Assembly: GCF_048569485.1 (NCBI RefSeq)
Contig: NC_134360.1
Span: forward strand, 207,824,664-207,888,663
Direction of reading: 5' to 3'
Length of the DNA: 64,000 nucleotides
Source of the DNA: Anomaloglossus baeobatrachus
Lineage: Eukaryota; Chordata; Amphibia; Anura; Aromobatidae
Part shown: in pieces, positions 47,826 through 58,579 of the stretch
Numbering within the stretch: position 1 is the first letter of the stretch
Layout: every line of letters starts with the position of its first letter
Program-made: the position numbers and the translations under genes
Notes under the pieces: generated by a model
What the model saw: only the letters and a program-made list of their open reading frames with translations
Told to the model about the DNA's origin: nothing
Databases searched by the model: none

Positions 47826-49344
47826 CAGAGAGTGAAGGGGATGCAAGGATGATATAATGCTGCCCTCCCTACTTTCCCTTAATCAGTGATACTTCTGGAC
47901 AGCAAGTTGCCCTATTAACCTTAATGGGGTCACACTGCAGTTCCCTACGCAGCTGGGTGGCTGGGAGCCATTGTGCAGAAGAGCAGTGACGTGGATTCGC
48001 TGCTGTCTCTCCCTGATCATAAAGTAATGGCATATACCATACTAGTGATATACAATCACGAAAACCCTAAACCTGTTGTTATTGCCTATATGTTGGTGTA
48101 TAGCAGCCCACCCACATTCACTTCCATAGGAGCAGATTTGCTGCCTTTTTTTGCAAGAAAGGAAAACTACCCCCAAATCTTGAATGTTCCCACCTACAAT
48201 GTTGACCCTAAGGTGCCTATACATAGAGCATCAGGTGGGTGGGGGGTCAGAGGGGTGGTTGCCTCAAGCATTACGGTAAATGTTATGGGGGGGCAACATT
48301 TCATCCGCTTTTCTCGCCCGCCTCTCAGATCAGTGGGGACGGGGGACCCTGAGTGGCTTCTTCTTGGACCTAGGGATGGGGTTAGGGTAGAAAAATAAAT
48401 AAATAATTGCATAAATGTATAACTTTGTTATCTTTTTATAAAAATAATGTCAGATTGAAACAAAAGCCAAAAAAATAAAAAAAAACAACAAAAATCCAAG
48501 TCACAGTAAAATTAAATCAGCATTTCCTTAAAAAAATAAATAAATAAATAAATGTGATTGGGGGTCTGGGGTTCAATAATGGATTGGTGGAAGGGACACA
48601 GGGAGTGTAACGGGGTTAGGGGGGGCCAGGTGCTGGCACAAAAGCTACGTGAGGTTTTTTGACCATTCCCGAATATAGATTTTAGACAAGAAGAATCAGA
48701 CAGATGGATCTCCACGCTCTAAATTATTATAGGACCCCAGGACGAGAGTAGAGAAATGATATGTGTAAGTTGTGTAGCCCCCCATGGGCCCTGCTACCCT
48801 AAAATACACCGTGAGAAAAGCCTAAAGGTGGCCATGACGGTTACTTGAAGCACCGATTTTTGTGACTGAAACATGTGTTTGATGGTGTACCGTCCCGTCT
48901 TCCTCCAACTGCACATTTTGGAATACAGAAGGGATTGGACATGTTGGCTCTCAGTATGCCCAATCCCTTTGCTTTTAGAGATGATAAACCAATGCCAGAG
49001 GAGGTCCCCATTGGGAACATGTGCTGAGCTGATTGTGTTGAGTGGGGTCCAGGGGCGGACATATCATTGGTGCAGCCACACAGGGGCCTAAGAGGTACGG
49101 GGGGCCCATATCTACCTCTAAAGGAGGAGGAATTGTGAGTTATTGAACTGAAAAGGGCCCATATACTGTTCTTGCACAGAGGCCCTTTTTTGTCTGTGTA
49201 CGCCAGTGGTGGGGTAAAATATGTGACTGGGGTCGGTGGGCACTGTGCCAGGTCCGCCATTATAATACATTATATACCGGCGACCTCCTGTACTGGATAG
49301 TAGTACCAGGCCTAGTCCTGTACATAAGCACCCCTGGCAGGGCA
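47826..49344. other. No recognisable gene; simple repeats
   Basis: Includes a 'taaataaataaataaat' run at about 48537-48555 and, at about 49030-49230, a degraded repeat with 'aggggcggacatatcattgg'. The open frames here are short and lack domains or splice context. Confidence 0.4.
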
Positions 49345-50110
49345 CAGAGGCTGGTACCCCGGTAGGTACAGAAGTTGGCACGGAGACTGGCACTTCGGGA
49401 TGGGCATGGAAACAGGTCCCCTGTGCAGGGCATGAGCATGGTACCCTGGGCAGGCACAGAAGATGGCACCCCGGGCTGGGCACGGAAACAGGTCCCCCAT
49501 GCAGGGCACAGCGCATTGCACCCCGGGTAGGGCAGAGGCTGGCAACAAGGGCAGGGCTCAGAGGCTGGTACCCCGGGCAGGGCAGAGGCTGGCAACAAGG
49601 GCAGGGCTCAGAGGCTGGTACCCCGGGGAGGGTAGAGGCTGGCACCCCAGGCTGAATATGAAGGCTGGAAGAACAGGCAGGGCATGGAGCATGGCACCCC
49701 GAGGAGGACACAGAGCATGGCACCCTGGGCAGGGCACAGAAGATGGTATCCCGGGCAGGGCATAGAGGCTGACACCCCGGGAAGGGCACAAAGTCTGGCC
49801 CCCCAGACAGGGCTGAGGCTGGCACCCTGGGCAGGGTATGGAGGCTGGCACCCCAAACAGGACAGAGGCTGGCACCCCAAACAGGGCAGAGGCTGGCACC
49901 CCGGGCAGAGTACAGAGGCAGGACATGAAGGCTGACAGGCCGGGCAGGGTATGGAGGCTGGCACCTCGGGCAGGGCATGAAGGCTGACACCCCAGGCAGG
50001 GTATGGAGGCTGGCACCCCGGGCAGGGTACGGAGGCTGGCACCCCGGGCAGGGTATGGAGGCGGCCACCTCGGGCAGAGTACAGAGCCTGGCACCCCGGG
50101 CAGGGTATGG
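49345..50110. repeat. GC-rich minisatellite upstream of SSBP3
   Basis: Degenerate units of about 25-30 bp such as 'ggcaccccgggcagggtatg' + 'gaggct', and 'cagggctcagaggctggtac'. The repeat is least regular on the left and most regular at 49970-50110, and it stops about 500 bp before the SSBP3 start codon. The 388-residue minus-strand frame and its shadows are Cys/Pro-rich products of this repeat, not genes. Confidence 0.9.
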
Positions 50111-50199
50111 ATATATATGTGGTATATTGCAGGACGCGGGTGGCAGGGCTGCTGTGTCAGGCTCGGCCATGCTGGGCACATGCCCATGTACACAGGAGG

Positions 50200-50612
50200 C
50201 CGCTCGGTGATGGTGGCACACAAAGCCTGGCACACAATGGGGGATGCACGCACAGAGCACACAGGGGACGGCGCCCCCTCCCATTGGCCGGCCGGGTGGG
50301 TGAGGGGCAGCGGAAGGTCCGGGCTCCTCCTCCTCCAGGACACGTTCTCATCACATACACACAGTGCATGCAGCAGACGGGGAGACCTGGGCCGGGCCCG
50401 GGACACACAGAGCGCAGGCAGCAGGCGACACCGGGGCATGGGGCCAGACGTCAGCGCCGCCCGGGACTGAGCCGCGCACCTTCCCCGCCGCCTGCACCCT
50501 CTGCTCGGACACTCGGTGCAGCACCGGCCGCCGCCGCCGCACGGATCCGCGCTCCTCCCCGGACCGGGACTCGTCACCGGGGGTCGCTAGGCCGCCCCGC
50601 CGCTCACTCGTC
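50200..50612 (+). promoter_or_regulatory. SSBP3: GC-rich promoter and 5' UTR region of SSBP3
   Basis: The 400 bp before the SSBP3 start codon are rich in C, G and CpG, with no TATA box, as in many housekeeping and developmental promoters. An inverted CCAAT box (ATTGG) is at 50283-50287. The transcription start cannot be placed from sequence. The region lies directly downstream of the minisatellite at 49345-50110. Confidence 0.6.
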
Positions 50613-50668
50613 ATGTTCGCCAAGGGGAAAGGCTCCGCGGTGCCGTCTGACGGGCAGGCCCGGGAAAA
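50613..50668 (+). CDS. SSBP3: SSBP3 coding exon 1 (residues 1-18 plus two bases of 19)
   Basis: SSBP3 is a nuclear transcriptional co-factor that binds LDB1/CLIM and stabilises LIM-homeodomain complexes. This exon encodes MFAKGKGSAVPSDGQAREK up to the split Lys codon. The start MFAKGKG separates SSBP3 from SSBP2 (MYGKGK) and SSBP4 (MYAKGG) as I recall them. The donor is AA|GTGAGT at 50668/50669, phase 2. The start codon has G at -3 (gtcATGT). The same frame stays open upstream to an ATG at 50364, but family members begin at MFAKG, so I chose 50613. Intron 1 is 5,213 bp. The exon lies at the edge of a GC-rich promoter. Confidence 0.97.
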
Positions 50669-50845
50669 GTGAGTGGGGCCTGTGCTGGGGACGGGCAGAA
50701 GCTCGTGCGGTGCCTTTGTGCTGCCCCTCACCTATTATGTGCCTGCTACCCCCGACCAGCAGTGCCCCCCGTGGTGTGCAGACCCCTGACCTTTATATGT
50801 GCCCCCAATCCCTGTATATCCTGTGTAATGCACCCCCAGGCATAT

Positions 50846-51077
50846 GCACCCCCTGACTGGCCGCCCCGGGCGACTGCACCCCCCGACTGGCCGCCCCGGG
50901 TGACTGCACCCCCCGACTGGCCGCCCCGGGTGACTGCACCCCCCGACGGGCCGCCCCGGGCGACTGCACCCCCCGACGGGCCGCCCCGGGCGACTGCACC
51001 CCCCGACGGGCCGCCCCGGGCGACTGCACCCCCCGACGGGCCGCCCCGGGCGACTGCACCCCCCGACGGGCCGCCCC
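50846..51077 (+). repeat. 30-bp GC-rich tandem repeat in SSBP3 intron 1
   Basis: Nearly identical units 'cgggccgccccgggcgactg' + 'caccccccga', almost eight copies. The first three read 'ctggccgcc' and the later ones 'cgggccgcc', an ordered change along the array. The unit length is a multiple of 3, so all frames stay open, but they are not coding. Confidence 0.95.
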
Positions 51078-51099
51078 AATTCCCCTCATTGATTTGAAC

Positions 51100-51298
51100 C
51101 CCCGACACGGGTTCAGTGGTTTGCACCCCCGACATGGGTTCAGTGGTTTGCACCCCCGACACGGGTTCAGTGGTTTGCACCCCCGACACGGGTTCAGTGG
51201 TTTGCACCCCCGACACGGGTTCAGTGGTTTGCACCCCCGACACGGGTTCAGTGGTTTGCACCCCCGACACGGGTTCAGTGGTTTGCACCCCTGACGGA
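51100..51298 (+). repeat. 27-bp tandem repeat in SSBP3 intron 1
   Basis: Seven units of 'cccccgacacgggttcagtg' + 'gtttgca'. The shared core 'tgcacccccgac' links it to the 30-bp array just upstream. A poly(C) run of about 17 bases follows at 51301-51318. Confidence 0.95.
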
Positions 51299-51567
51299 TC
51301 CCCCCCCCCCCCCCCCCAGTGGTTTGCACCTTCCAATGTGTTTCGTATAATTTATGTACCCCCTGATTAATGCCTCTTTTGGTCTGCAGACCCCTAAGCT
51401 TTATATGAATGTCTGTATATTTATGATGTGCCCCCCAAACCATATATACCAGTAAATGTTTGCACCCTCCGAACGTGCCCCACAGTGTTGTTTGCTGCCC
51501 CCTAACCTATTTGCACCCTTCCCATTATATATAGCCCAACTTACCGGAGCCCCATCTTCTCCCCCTA

Positions 51568-51570
<3 letters not shown>

Positions 51571-51615
<45 letters not shown>
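51571..51615 (+). repeat. (TA)n microsatellite
   Basis: About 22 TA dinucleotides inside SSBP3 intron 1. Confidence 0.95.
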
Positions 51616-51617
<2 letters not shown>

Positions 51618-53772
51618 TCCTGAACGTCTGCCCCCTAATATGTGTATTTCCACCATTATGTACGTTTACCCCCCCCTCACCAAACATTCTGCACCCCTTC
51701 CTGCTGCCATACCCCCCCACCCCCACCGTTTTCTTACAGGCCAGTCTGATATCCCATAATGATGTTGGCTGCTCCCCCTCCACCCAACCTTTCTATACTC
51801 CTGCCACAATGCGCCCCACCATCCAATGTGCCCCCCTCCACACTGCGTTGTCCACTGCCCCTAATTTTTTAAAATCTCCCTCATTATGTACCTCCAGCTC
51901 AGTTGCACCCCATCTTTTCTGCTGCCCCTTATCTTTGTGTATCCCACATGTAATGCCCCCACCCATTATGTACCCCTGAATGTCCCCTGTTGTCTTCTGC
52001 CTCTTACCCTTATAGTTTGGGGTCTGAAGCCCCTCTGCCATTTTGTATCCTGAGTACCGCCCCTCTAAACCTTCTATATCACCTCCATTATATATCCACA
52101 GATTTTTGCAGCCATAAGCATATTTACCACCATTGTTTGTTCTGCTGTCCCCCCTCATAATTACATGTACCCCATATTATTGGCTGTGTTCTATTTCACA
52201 TGCCATTGGATATTGCCAAAATTGTTGTTGTCCGCTAATGATTGTCCCCACCGCCGGATGCCCACTGGCTTCATAGCGCCTCTATAGGTTTGTGTGCCCC
52301 ATAGTGCTGGCATTGCCCCCAGAGGTGGTGTATCCGGACGTCTGTGCCCCCCTTGATTACTGCAGCCCTCCGATTAGTTACCCCTGTATCTCTAGTTGTT
52401 GATCGGTTCTGGACCCCCAGTTGATGATGTTTACCACCCCCCTAATAATATCCTCTGCCGCACTAACTTCTAGGTACCACCCAGTGATTCCTCTTTTGAT
52501 GAAGTTTGTCCAGGACAATGTCTGACCCCACTGTTATGTCTGCAGCCCCCCCTAACCTTAGATCCCCACTGGCCCCTCTAGTCCTGTATGGTTTTTACCC
52601 TGTCCTTGTATCGCCGTACCCCCATACAGTCTTTGTACCACCAACTCCCCCCCAAATACTTGTGACCTATAATGGTGCCAGGCTTGGATTATGTCTCCAT
52701 CAGCCACTTAAAACCATGCACGGGGCGAATGGTGACCTGCACCCTGCCACAATTTGGGGTCTCCTCTTGTGCTGCCCCACTAGCATGGGTGACGCTCCCT
52801 TCCGTGTACATAGACGCTGGTTATGGTCTCTTGGAGGGAGGTGTTGCGTTGCTCCCCGCCATCTTGTCTTGTGTGTGCCCGCTCCGTTGGGCGTGCCATG
52901 TTGTCGCCCCTTGGTACATCATGCCTGACGGTTCCTCAGCTTCTTGACCCTTACAACCCCTGCCTGTGAGACGTCCCTTTAAATCTGCCCAATATTTGTA
53001 CATTGTGATGCCACCTAGTGCCGATGCCCGGCCGGTATCTGCTTCCCCGGTGACATTTCCTGCTCATACACTGATTTATTACCTTGTCATCCATATTATA
53101 GGGAATTTAAATCAATCCCATATTAAGCACCCAGCAATTTAAAGTGATAACGCCTCTTCAAAACGAAGTCTTAATTAAAGGGTGTCTTAAAAACACGGCT
53201 GCTTCCCTCTTAACACATTGCCACGTGTGACCGAAGGTTGTATGTGATACTAATATATCTTTGGGCTCATTGACTTTAATGGGGGCAGAGCTGCAATACA
53301 AGGCACAACCTATGGACACGTGGGGTGCTGTTCCTGCAATGTTTTTCGAAATTCTGGGCTACCCCCTTATGTATTCATATATCAATCAAATCTCACTTGT
53401 CAGGTGTCCAACATTTATCTTAACCGCATCGCTTCTGGTTTGATTGACAGCTGCCCCAAATCTCACGACTCTCAGATAACAATTTTACAAAAGGCACAGA
53501 ATGAGTTAAAATAATATAAAAAAATATATATTTTTAGTGTTGAGATATGTGGCCACCGCAGCAGTCACTGATCCCAGTGGTCACTTGTCCCTTTGATGGC
53601 AACCGGGATTTATAGAGACCAGCTCGGGACTGGGAAGTGGATGGGAGTGATGGGTGTCAGTAACTATTGGTCCTTTATTTTGGTCCCTTATTTTTTTTTC
53701 CCATTCTCTCCAGACAACCCCCTTAAGAGCGGTTGCATAGTAGAGATGCTTTTCTTCTTCGTTCTTGGACGA
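51616..53772. other. SSBP3 intron 1, no exon seen
   Basis: To about 52480 the sequence keeps a degenerate 'tgcacccc...attatgtac' rhythm, which looks like an eroded tandem array. From there to 53772 it appears unique. I see no splice-bounded coding. Confidence 0.5.
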
Positions 53773-54250
53773 AGGGCCCATTGGCTCACAGAGGCCCGTC
53801 TTCTGCCGACGGGCCCATTTGCTCGCAGCGGCCCGTCTTCTGCCGACGGGCCCATTTGCTCGCAGCGGCCCGTCTTCTGCCGACGGGCCCATTGGCTCGC
53901 AGCGGCCCGTCTTCTGCCGACGGGCCCATTGGCCCGCAGCGGCCCGTCTTCTGCCGACGGGCCCATTGGCCCGCAGCGGCCCGTCTTCTGCCGACGGGCC
54001 CATTGGCCCGCAGCGGCCCGTCTTCTGCCGACGGGTCCATTGGCCCGCAGCGGCCCGTCTTCTGCCGACGGGTCCATTGGCCCGCAGCGGCCCGTCTTCT
54101 GCCGACGGGTCCATTGGCCCGCAGCGGCCCGTCTTCTGCCGACGGGTCCATTGGCCCGCAGCGGCCCGTCTTCTGCCGACGGGTCCATTGGCCCGCAGCG
54201 GCCCGTCTTCTGCCGACGGGTCCATTGGCCCGCAGCGGCCCGTCTTCTGC
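53773..54250 (+). repeat. 37-bp hairpin-bearing tandem repeat in SSBP3 intron 1
   Basis: About 13 units of 'gggcccattggcccgcagcg' + 'gcccgtcttctgccgac'. Each unit contains GGCCCGTC and GACGGGCC separated by TTCTGCC, an 8-bp stem with a 7-base loop. Early units read 'tttgctcgcag', middle units 'ttggcccgcag', and the last six change GGGCCC to GGGTCC, so variants are arranged in blocks. Frames stay open in all phases because 37 is not a multiple of 3. Confidence 0.96.
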
Positions 54251-55881
54251 TAATTCATATTTATGTAGTAACTTTCTCACAGCCCTATACGTTAATATTC
54301 CTGGATTTTGCATATTAGGGACCACCTATTTCAGCCATTCCTGAGTATAGTCGGTGCTATGTGGATCATCACTTTTTTTTCCCGCTTTCCACGATCTGCT
54401 CCATCTTGGTGACGTTTCCCCTCTGCTCCATGTTCATGTCCTGTCGTCTTCGGTTCAGGTTTCTTCTTTTCCTGTTTCCCTGGTATTTCGTGTTTCGGAC
54501 CCCCTCCCCCTTCCCCCTTTTTTTCTTTGTACACTCTTCCCAGCAGTGATTATGATCTCTTGTCCACTGTCTGATCTTCGGTGACCCGTGTTACTGTACC
54601 ATCCCGCAGCACCACCTATAATAATGCACATGTGAAGTTGGGGTAACCGGGGTGCGTACGTTGCCATCATTTATTTGACGTGACCTGGGGTCATCGGTTG
54701 TATGATGGAGAATTCATCAATGGCTAAAATTGACACTACTGTCCCATTTATCCAACATCTACATACTGGTGTGTACTGCCAAACCAGATCCAACACTTCT
54801 TACTGCATTACCGTAGTAGTAAGCATTGCTTTCCCGATACGGTCAGTGGATACCGGTAAGCGCCAAAAGCATGGACGATGCTGGCGATCATGTGCTTTAG
54901 CTCCATTGTGAAAGCCTTCATCGCGGAGACTGGGAGTATGGTGCCGTAATCTGTGGATAACGGAGTGCTTTCCTTGCAAGCACTGGAGCGGGTGCAGCCA
55001 TGATTTACGCACTCCATTCTGAGAGGTAGAGATGGTGTGAATAGGTTCTATCGGTGATCTGTGGCCAGCGGACAGGAGCACTGCCAACCACATCTCTTGC
55101 CTGTTGGTATCAGCGCCTCTTCTTTTGATTAGCCGGCATGGTGTAACGTCGCACCAAACCGAGTACTCCAAAAAAGAGCCTTGGATGCCGCAGCCTCAAA
55201 ATTCTTGTGTGACCAATAGACCAGGTCCTACAATTCGATGGATTCTGCAATTGCTGACCCCCATCGGCAGTGACGGCTGTAACTGGGGGGCTGTGGTACG
55301 GAAAAGGGGAGAGTAGGACTTTCAATACCAGTTCACGACACTTGAGATCTTTTTCAGAATCTCTTTGCGGCAGCAATACACCACGGAAAACTTTTCCATC
55401 CAAACCTGCCCCAACTCCCCCCTCACCACCACCGACGACTAACATGACCGATTCTTCAGAGGCTCGTTTGGACTCCCCATTAACTCCAATACACATTATA
55501 CAATTATATATCACATTACGGTATAGTGCTATATTCCCTGAATGGAATTCTCATGTACAGCCAGCAATGAATGCTGAGTGATTTCAGCTCTGAAGTATAT
55601 AGAATTGTGAATGCAGCTCTGGACTATAACACAAGCTGTAACTTAACCTCCAAAACTCGTAGTCTGATCTTATAAAAATGGCACCCAAAAGTTTGTGTCT
55701 CCAGTGTTTCCACTTTTAATACATTTTGCTACCTAGTGTCCCCCAAAGATTAATTTTGCCTGATTTTGGTGTCCTGTTACCATTGTTTTCGTAGCTCAGG
55801 TGTTTTGCATCGTCCTCATCTGTAGAAGTCTTGTGTCTTCCTGTAAGATTCTTGCTTATCACTTTCTCCTTTCTCTTGCAG
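54251..55881. other. SSBP3 intron 1, 3' part
   Basis: Unique-looking intron sequence without arrays or recognised elements. It ends in a good polypyrimidine tract, 'tttctcctttctcttgcag', at 55863-55881. Confidence 0.5.
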
Positions 55882-55954
55882 ACTCGCTCTTTATGTATAT
55901 GAATATCTGCTTCATGTTGGTGCCCAGAAATCAGCACAGACGTTCCTGTCAGAG
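55882..55954 (+). CDS. SSBP3: SSBP3 coding exon 2 (residues 19-43)
   Basis: The first base completes Lys19, then [20 protein letters not shown] + FLSE. With the end of exon 1 this makes most of the LisH helix pair of the LUFS domain, used for dimerisation and for binding LDB1. The acceptor is ctcttgcag|A and the donor GAG|GTGAGA, phase 0. The 73-bp length fits the family exon structure. Every residue matches vertebrate SSBP3 as I recall it. Intron 2 (2,447 bp) contains a 1.2-kb pyrimidine array. Confidence 0.98.
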
Positions 55955-56112
55955 GTGAGACCTAGATACCTGTATTGAGACGTATATTTATGCATTTTGG
56001 AGGCTTGGTATATACATATATACAGTGTTTCTCCGACAATAGGACAGGGTCTTATATTATGTTTTTCTCCGAAAGAATGCCTAGGGCTTATTTTCAGGGC
56101 ATGTCTTCTTTT

Positions 56113-56117
<5 letters not shown>

Positions 56118-56160
<43 letters not shown>
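56118..56160 (+). repeat. (GT)n microsatellite
   Basis: About 21 GT dinucleotides in SSBP3 intron 2, a few tens of bases before the pyrimidine array. Confidence 0.95.
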
Positions 56161-56164
<4 letters not shown>

Positions 56165-56199
56165 TTTTTTTTGTCCCTCCCATGAACAGCAATCAACAT

Positions 56200-57398
56200 T
56201 ATACTCCCTTCTTCCCTTCTTCCTTTCCTTCCCTTCTTCCTTTCCTTTCCTTCCTCCCCTCCCTTTCCTTCCTCCCCTCCCTTTCCTTCCTCCCCTCCCC
56301 TCCCTTTCCTTCCTCCCCTCCCTTTCCTTTCCTTCCTCCCCTCCCTTTCCTTTCCGTCCTCCCCTCCCTTTCCTTTCCGTCCTCCCCTCCCTTTCCTTTC
56401 CGTCCTCCCCTCCCTTTCCTTTCCGTCCTCCCCTCCCTTTCCTTTCCGTCCTCCCCTCCCTTTCCTTTTCCTTCCTCCCCTCCCTTTCCTTTTCCTTCCT
56501 CCCCTCCCTTTCCTTCCTCCCCTCCCTTTCCTTTTCCTTCCTCCCCTCCCTTTCCTTTTCCTTCCTCCCCTCCCTTTCCTTTTCCTTCCTCCCCTCCCTT
56601 TCCTTTTCCTTCCTCCCCTCCCTTTCCTTTTCCTTCCTCCCCTCCCTTTCCTTTTCCTTCCTCCCCTCCCTTTCCTTTTCCTTCCTCCCCTCCCTTTCCT
56701 TTTCCTTCCTCCCCTCCCTTTCCTTTTCCTTCCTCCCCTCCCTTTCCTTTTCCTTCCTCCCTCCCTTTCCTTTTCCTTCCTCCCCTCCCTTTCCTTTTCC
56801 TTCCTCCCCTCCCTTTCCTTTTCCTTCCTCCCCTCCCTTTCCTTTTCCTTCCTCCCCTCCCTTTCCTTTTCCTTCCTCCCCTCCCTTTCCTTTTCCTTCC
56901 TCCCCTCCCTTTCCTTTTCCTTCCTCCCCTCCCTTTCCTTTTCCTTCCTCCCCTCCCTTTCCTTTTCCTTCCTCCCCTCCCTTTCCTTTTCCTTCCTCCC
57001 CTCCCTTTCCTTTTCCTTCCTCCCCTCCCTTTCCTTTTCCTTCCTCCCCTCCCTTTCCTTTTCCTTCCTCCCCTCCCTTTCCTTTTCCTTCCTCCCCTCC
57101 CTTTCCTTTTCCTTCCTCCCCTCCCTTTCCTTTTCCTTCCTCCCCTCCCTTTCCTTTTCCTTCCTCCCCTCCCTTTCCTTTTCCTTCCTCCCCTCCCTTT
57201 CCTTTTCCTTCCTCCCCTCCCTTTCCTTTTCCTTCCTCCCCTCCCTTTCCTTTTCCTTCCTCCCCTCCCTTTCCTTTTCCTTCCTCCCCTCCCTTTCCTT
57301 TTCCTTCCTCCCCTCCCTTTCCTTTTCCTTCCTCCCCTCCCTTTCCTTTTCCTTCCTCCCCTCCCTTTCCTTTTCCTTCCTCCCCTCCCTTTCCTTTC
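56200..57398 (+). repeat. 24-bp pyrimidine array in SSBP3 intron 2
   Basis: About 1.2 kb of C/T built on the 24-bp unit 'cttcctcccctccctttcct' + 'tttc', very regular from 56460 onward. The left part has 'ccgtcctcccctccctttcc' variants. As 24 is a multiple of 3, every frame stays open (about 400-480 residues), which explains the long apparent proteins. Confidence 0.97.
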
Positions 57399-57590
57399 CA
57401 AGCCAACTTCATCAGGGTTTTGCATATAAAGCATTGCTGGGGTTACGTTTTAATGATTTCTGATTGTAACTAGGGCTTATTTTTTTGGAGTCCGGCTTTT
57501 GTCAAGCATACTCCTAAAAATCCTGTAAAATCAGCCTGGGGCTTATTTTCGGGGTAGGTCCTGTTTTCGGGTGAACGGTGTGCATGTGTA

Positions 57591-58401
57591 ATATATATCA
57601 ATATATACACACCAAGGCTTCAAAATGCATAAATATATCAGTCACTGTAGATTGTAGTACAGTATGAGGCCTATAAAGGGCCTGTATACCTGCTGTTTCT
57701 TGTAGATGAGCATACAAAAAGGTGAAGGTTTCCGACGTCCCACATTCAAGTACTGACCACACTGCCAGGACCGGACACGGGTCTCCCAACAAGAACTTAA
57801 AAGACTGGCGTTTTGGGTTGGGAGATCCACAGTCGTTCTGAACATCGCAGTTCTTACTCTACCAAGAAAAATCAAATTGACTCCTGGGATGATCCAGCAT
57901 GGCGCAATCTGCTGAAATTGTAACCAATCGAGCTTTCTCTCAATTTTTATCGTGGGTGATCAGTTTCAGATGAAAGCAAACTCTGCATCATAAAGACGGA
58001 CCACCCATAGAGTAGAATAATTAGTTCTGTAGGACCTTTGTCATGTATTGCTTATTAGGAAAGATACAAGCGAGGCTGTAGATGAACCTGATGAAGGGCT
58101 TCTCTGGCGCCTCTCGTATCCGATGCACTTGAGTTCACCGATACCTGCCAGATCATGTGCACAGCCGCCAGTTGTTGTGCAGGCACGATATTGGTCAACC
58201 TACACGGCAGTCACCTACTGACCCGTTGTCATCGGCACCTCTCAGTTCTCAGCACAGAAGTTAGAGGCGGACGGAGAACATCCTTTTAAGTATTCCGGGT
58301 TATGGTCTTTGTTATTTCTGCAAGAAACCCCTGTCTAGATGTTGTACTCTTATGTGACTTCTCTGTGGACTGCTCACATCCTTCGTTCCTTGTTCTTACA
58401 G
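57591..58401. other. SSBP3 intron 2, 3' part
   Basis: Unique-looking intron sequence ending in 'cttgttcttacag' at 58401. No other feature seen. Confidence 0.5.
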
Positions 58402-58463
58402 ATAAGGTGGGAGAAGAATATCACATTAGGGGAACCTCCAGGATTCTTACATTCGTGGTGGTG
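58402..58463 (+). CDS. SSBP3: SSBP3 coding exon 3 (residues 44-63 plus two bases of 64)
   Basis: Encodes IRWEKNITLGEPPGFLHSWW and the first two bases of Cys64. The acceptor is ttcttacag|ATA and the donor TG|GTGAGT, phase 2. This is the conserved segment after LisH in the LUFS domain. Residues match vertebrate SSBP proteins exactly as I recall them. Intron 3 (2,446 bp) is filled with small DNA elements. Confidence 0.98.
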
Positions 58464-58579
58464 GTGAGTGAAGCATTCTGCACATTTTCTACCTTTTTAG
58501 CTTTAAAACCACATATGTAGCAAAAAGGCGAGTTTGTCTTCAACAGAATATTTCCTATTACCGTTCTAATAAAAAGAAA

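Larger units (their letters stand above)
56020..57590. repeat. Interspersed repeat carrying (GT)n and a 24-bp pyrimidine array
   Basis: Left piece: 'cagtgtttctccgacaatag' to 'gggcttattttcagggcatg'. Right piece: 'gggcttattttttt' and 'ggggcttattttcggggtag' up to 57590. Together they look like the two ends of one tetrapod interspersed repeat whose middle has been replaced by simple repeats. The family is not named with confidence. Confidence 0.5.

Noticed and set aside
49118-50577. Cys/Pro-rich minus-strand frame of 388 residues
   Set aside because: Translation of a GC-rich minisatellite plus promoter sequence. Related frames are open in other phases and no domain is recognisable.
53773-54250. 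CRISPR-like repeats because of the hairpin in each unit
   Set aside because: The whole 37-bp unit is repeated with no variable spacer.
53581-54344. Frames of up to 241 residues with an RRQKTGRCGPMDPSA-type repeat
   Set aside because: Product of the 37-bp tandem array, open in several frames on both strands.
55975-57473. Plus and minus frames of 411-484 residues over 56.2-57.4 kb
   Set aside because: The 24-bp C/T unit is a multiple of 3 and stop-free. The array lies between exons 2 and 3 of SSBP3 and has no coding signature.
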